Shown here piece after piece: positions 61,856-64,000 of a DNA stretch of 64,000 nt. A model generated the notes under the pieces. The model was given only the letters and a program-made list of their open reading frames with translations. It was not told the origin of the DNA and made no database searches. This DNA comes from Diadema setosum. Taxonomy: Eukaryota; Echinodermata; Echinoidea; Diadematoida; Diadematidae. The DNA lies in assembly GCA_033980235.1 (NCBI GenBank), contig CM067062.1:16311301-16375300 (forward strand), written 5' to 3'. Position numbers and translations under genes: made by a program. Numbering within the stretch: position 1 is the stretch's first letter; the number at the start of each line of letters is the position of its first letter.

Positions 61856-62365
61856 GTTGTTATTGCTGTTTCCTGTAAGATCAACCGAATTATCCTCATT
61901 TTTTATTCATCTTTAATTTCCACAAGGCTACACGCAATAATCAACGGAAGGTTTTCTTACACTCATCATGAATATTTCAAACTCATTATTCATATACTTT
62001 ATGTATTTGCACTTTACCAACTGGCGTTCCGTTAATGTCGACAACAATGTTTTTGTTGCTCATCTTATCTTTGGTGACATATTACGGGAAGGAAATGAAA
62101 ACTAATTAGGATTCAATGCTACACCATGATCATGTGGGCTTATAGAGCAAAATCAGACAAGTAAAATGGAAGAGGTTTAATTCATCCAAATTGATGAACG
62201 CAATGGGATCATTAAGTTTCACTTTTTTTTTATGAAAGAGTGATAGCAGAAGCAACCAAGAAGAAACAAGAATGAATTATAATTATTCGAAATTAATGTT
62301 TGCTGCTGCTAACTAGAATGATTTGTGCATTTCAATTGACTTGTTGCAGATGGACATTGCTGGGC
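61856..62365. other. Unassigned AT-rich DNA
   Basis: No gene or repeat family recognised. Confidence 0.5.
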
Positions 62366-62545
62366 AATTATACTGGGCAATTACCCCCAAGACAATAACC
62401 CTAATCCTAATCATTAACCTAATTCTAATCTTAAACCAAACTCTAACCCTAAACCTAACCCTAACCCTAATCTTTACTTTAACCTTATCACTAACCAGCA
62501 TATTTAGCCGGGGGGGGGGGGGGGGGGGTTAACACAGTTGTCCCC
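62366..62545. mobile_element. Diverged element with CCCTAA-like centre
   Basis: Left arm TGGGCAATTA...TGGGCAATTACCCCC, centre of CCCTAA-type words with ACCAGCATATTTAGCCGGGG at its right. It is the same family as 22,242-22,447. The right arm is replaced by a G run and GTTGTCC, so the far boundary is unclear. Confidence 0.65.
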
Positions 62546-62894
62546 AAGGCCTCTCTCGGGCACTGTATTATGATAGCTACCCCACCAACGAAAACAGGGA
62601 TGATTTTTTTTCCCGATATTTTTTTAAATTTTCCCCAATGTTTTTTTTTTTTCTTCTTAGAACTTTTTGCAGCAGCAGCTCGCCGTTCCCCTACTCCCCT
62701 CGGGCCTCCCCCACCGATACCCCCCCCCCCCCCCCTTCCGCTGCCCCTGCCAAAACATTTACATACTAGTACACACCATCAGTGACACACACGCACAAAG
62801 GGCACGAGCTATAACTACACTACACGCACATGTGCACATGCACTCAGCACCCTAGCAACGAGGAGGCGTTACAAGCATGAGCACTCGCCGTACG

Positions 62895-62972
62895 TTTACT
62901 ACCCGGAAGCACCTAAAATGTACCGTCATGCGCAGGGCTTGCTGGGCAAAACACTACAGTAGGAGCTAAAGA
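62895..62972 (+). promoter_or_regulatory. TATA-less promoter motifs before the 63027 gene
   Basis: In about 70 bases there is an ETS-like ACCCGGAAGC (about 62900), an NRF1-like half site CATGCGCAG (about 62928), and a ZNF143/Staf-like block resembling TGCTGGGnnnnnnACTACA (about 62941-62959). These three commonly cluster in animal housekeeping promoters. They sit 60-130 bases before the ATG. Matches were made by eye and not scored. Confidence 0.45.
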
Positions 62973-63026
62973 ACAATGTAAGAAAAGGTTATTTGTCGCC
63001 AGTTTGAAAACATACAAATCATCGGC

Positions 63027-63050
63027 ATGTCTTCCAAGTCAAAGGACAAG
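63027..63050 (+). CDS. First coding exon of an unidentified plus-strand gene (MSSKSKDK)
   Basis: An ATG and eight codons (MSSKSKDK) run straight into a consensus donor GTAAGT at 63051. The leader and promoter motifs just upstream support a true gene start. No second exon can be recognised in the remaining 950 bases, so the rest lies right of the window. The peptide is too short to name the gene. It faces away from PRR11, about 3 kb from its start. Confidence 0.6.
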
Positions 63051-63587
63051 GTAAGTGTTATCGATGACATTTTGATAGTTGTTAGCTTGGTTGTAAAATG
63101 TCGCAAATGATTACTGTGATATGACGACGCTAGACGTAGTGCTCACGGTAGAGACCGTCATACCACTATCACTGACCCCTAACTTCCCCGTTCAGTGCCA
63201 TTAGCAACCGCTGAGTTTTCCATACTAGCGCGTGTATTGTGCAGAACTTGCTCGATCTGTAGATCTAGAGGCGGTAGAGCTAGAGTGAGACTTTACGCTT
63301 TTCGTCTTCTGGGAGTCTTTGCAGTCTTTGCAGCGGCAAGCATAGAGACACTTGTGAATGTTATACTGTCATTTTTGCATATTTCAGAAATCTAGTACCT
63401 GCAAAATCTGAGATTTCTACAATCTATGTGAAAATTGGAATATATTTTGATATAAAACAATTAAAATACCTCAACCTTTGTCCTCAAGCCATTTTTGTGG
63501 AATATAGGTACAGAAGCTGCTGCTTTTTCTTCTTCTGTAAGAAATGTATCCTTCATTAATTTAAGATCAGCGCACTGCAGATTGTTT

Positions 63588-63676
63588 TTAACCCAATTAA
63601 GTATACTCAGGCAGGTGTCTGTGGGGTGTGCTGTAGCATTTTTTTTAGCAAAATCGGATCGTCTTAAATGGGTTAA
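63588..63676. mobile_element. 89-bp TTAA MITE related to the GTATACTCAGGCAG family
   Basis: TTAACCCAATTAAG and inverted CTTAAATGGGTTAA enclose GTATACTCAGGCAGGTGTCT and AGCAAAATC, aligning with the centre of the 58,241 element although the ends differ. It lies just right of the MSSKSKDK exon. Confidence 0.65.
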
Positions 63677-64000
63677 CGGTGTTGTATTTGGTGTGTTAAT
63701 ACATGCCATGCAAGTACTGCTTGATCTACATAGCTACTGTATAACTGTGTGTATACTACTATGTACCGGTATTAATTTCATGGTGTTTTCATGTTGCAAA
63801 TTTCATGAGTCGACTGATATTCTCAAATTCTACTGCTCGACAATTACTGTAACTCACATCTCATCTATGTAAAATATTATGCTCATGAAATGTATGTTGT
63901 GAACAGTACTCTTCAGTTCTTGGGCTGATAATGAGTGCAAAGTATTCTTTAAAAAAAAAATGATTTCTCTTGTACAAATCCATAATTGATGATGCCATAT

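Noticed and set aside
63461..63709. 82-codon minus-strand frame looking protein-like
   Set aside because: It spans a TTAA MITE with copies at 56,991 and 58,241, so the frame is chance.

Overview
This window is eukaryotic, intron-rich, AT-rich nuclear DNA, most likely from a marine invertebrate deuterostome. An echinoderm is my best guess, from the gene structures and the dense MITE-type repeats, but nothing here proves the species. Three multi-exon genes can be rebuilt on the minus strand and one gene start is seen on the plus strand. Nearly all other open reading frames are chance or antisense frames.

Positions 1-43,500 are dominated by a tandem segmental duplication. Each copy carries a secreted zinc carboxypeptidase (peptidase family M14, A/B type) on the minus strand. 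Copy 1 starts at 13563 and runs off the left edge after its eighth exon (260). Copy 2 (36492 to 23126) is complete: ten exons, 417 residues, with signal peptide, activation propeptide and all catalytic residues. The duplicated block also includes the TATA promoter and about 6.6 kb of upstream DNA, ending in the 3' end of a neighbouring minus-strand transcript (about 19,404 and 42,770). Because the introns are paralogous, each copy acts as an empty site for insertions in the other, so insertions can be placed before or after the duplication.

Positions 43,500-50,800 hold repeats and featureless AT-rich DNA. Among the repeats is an 875-bp Harbinger-like element keeping an N-terminal transposase fragment. 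Positions 50,828-59,971 hold a PRR11 (proline-rich protein 11) homologue on the minus strand in nine exons, including a 15-nt first coding exon. Positions 60,000-64,000 contain a GC-rich promoter zone, more repeats, and a plus-strand first coding exon at 63027 with TATA-less promoter motifs.

The most unusual content is mobile. Three short elements have telomere-like TTAGGG/CCCTAA repeats at their centre; two of them have clear 9-bp target duplications. One palindromic core is shared by MITE families with different ends. There is a 3.4-kb foldback element with GCCAT/ATGGC-rich arms, several TTAA-flanked MITE families, and elements nested in one another with visible target-site duplications. 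No CRISPR array, rRNA gene, phage or bacterial-type operon is present.
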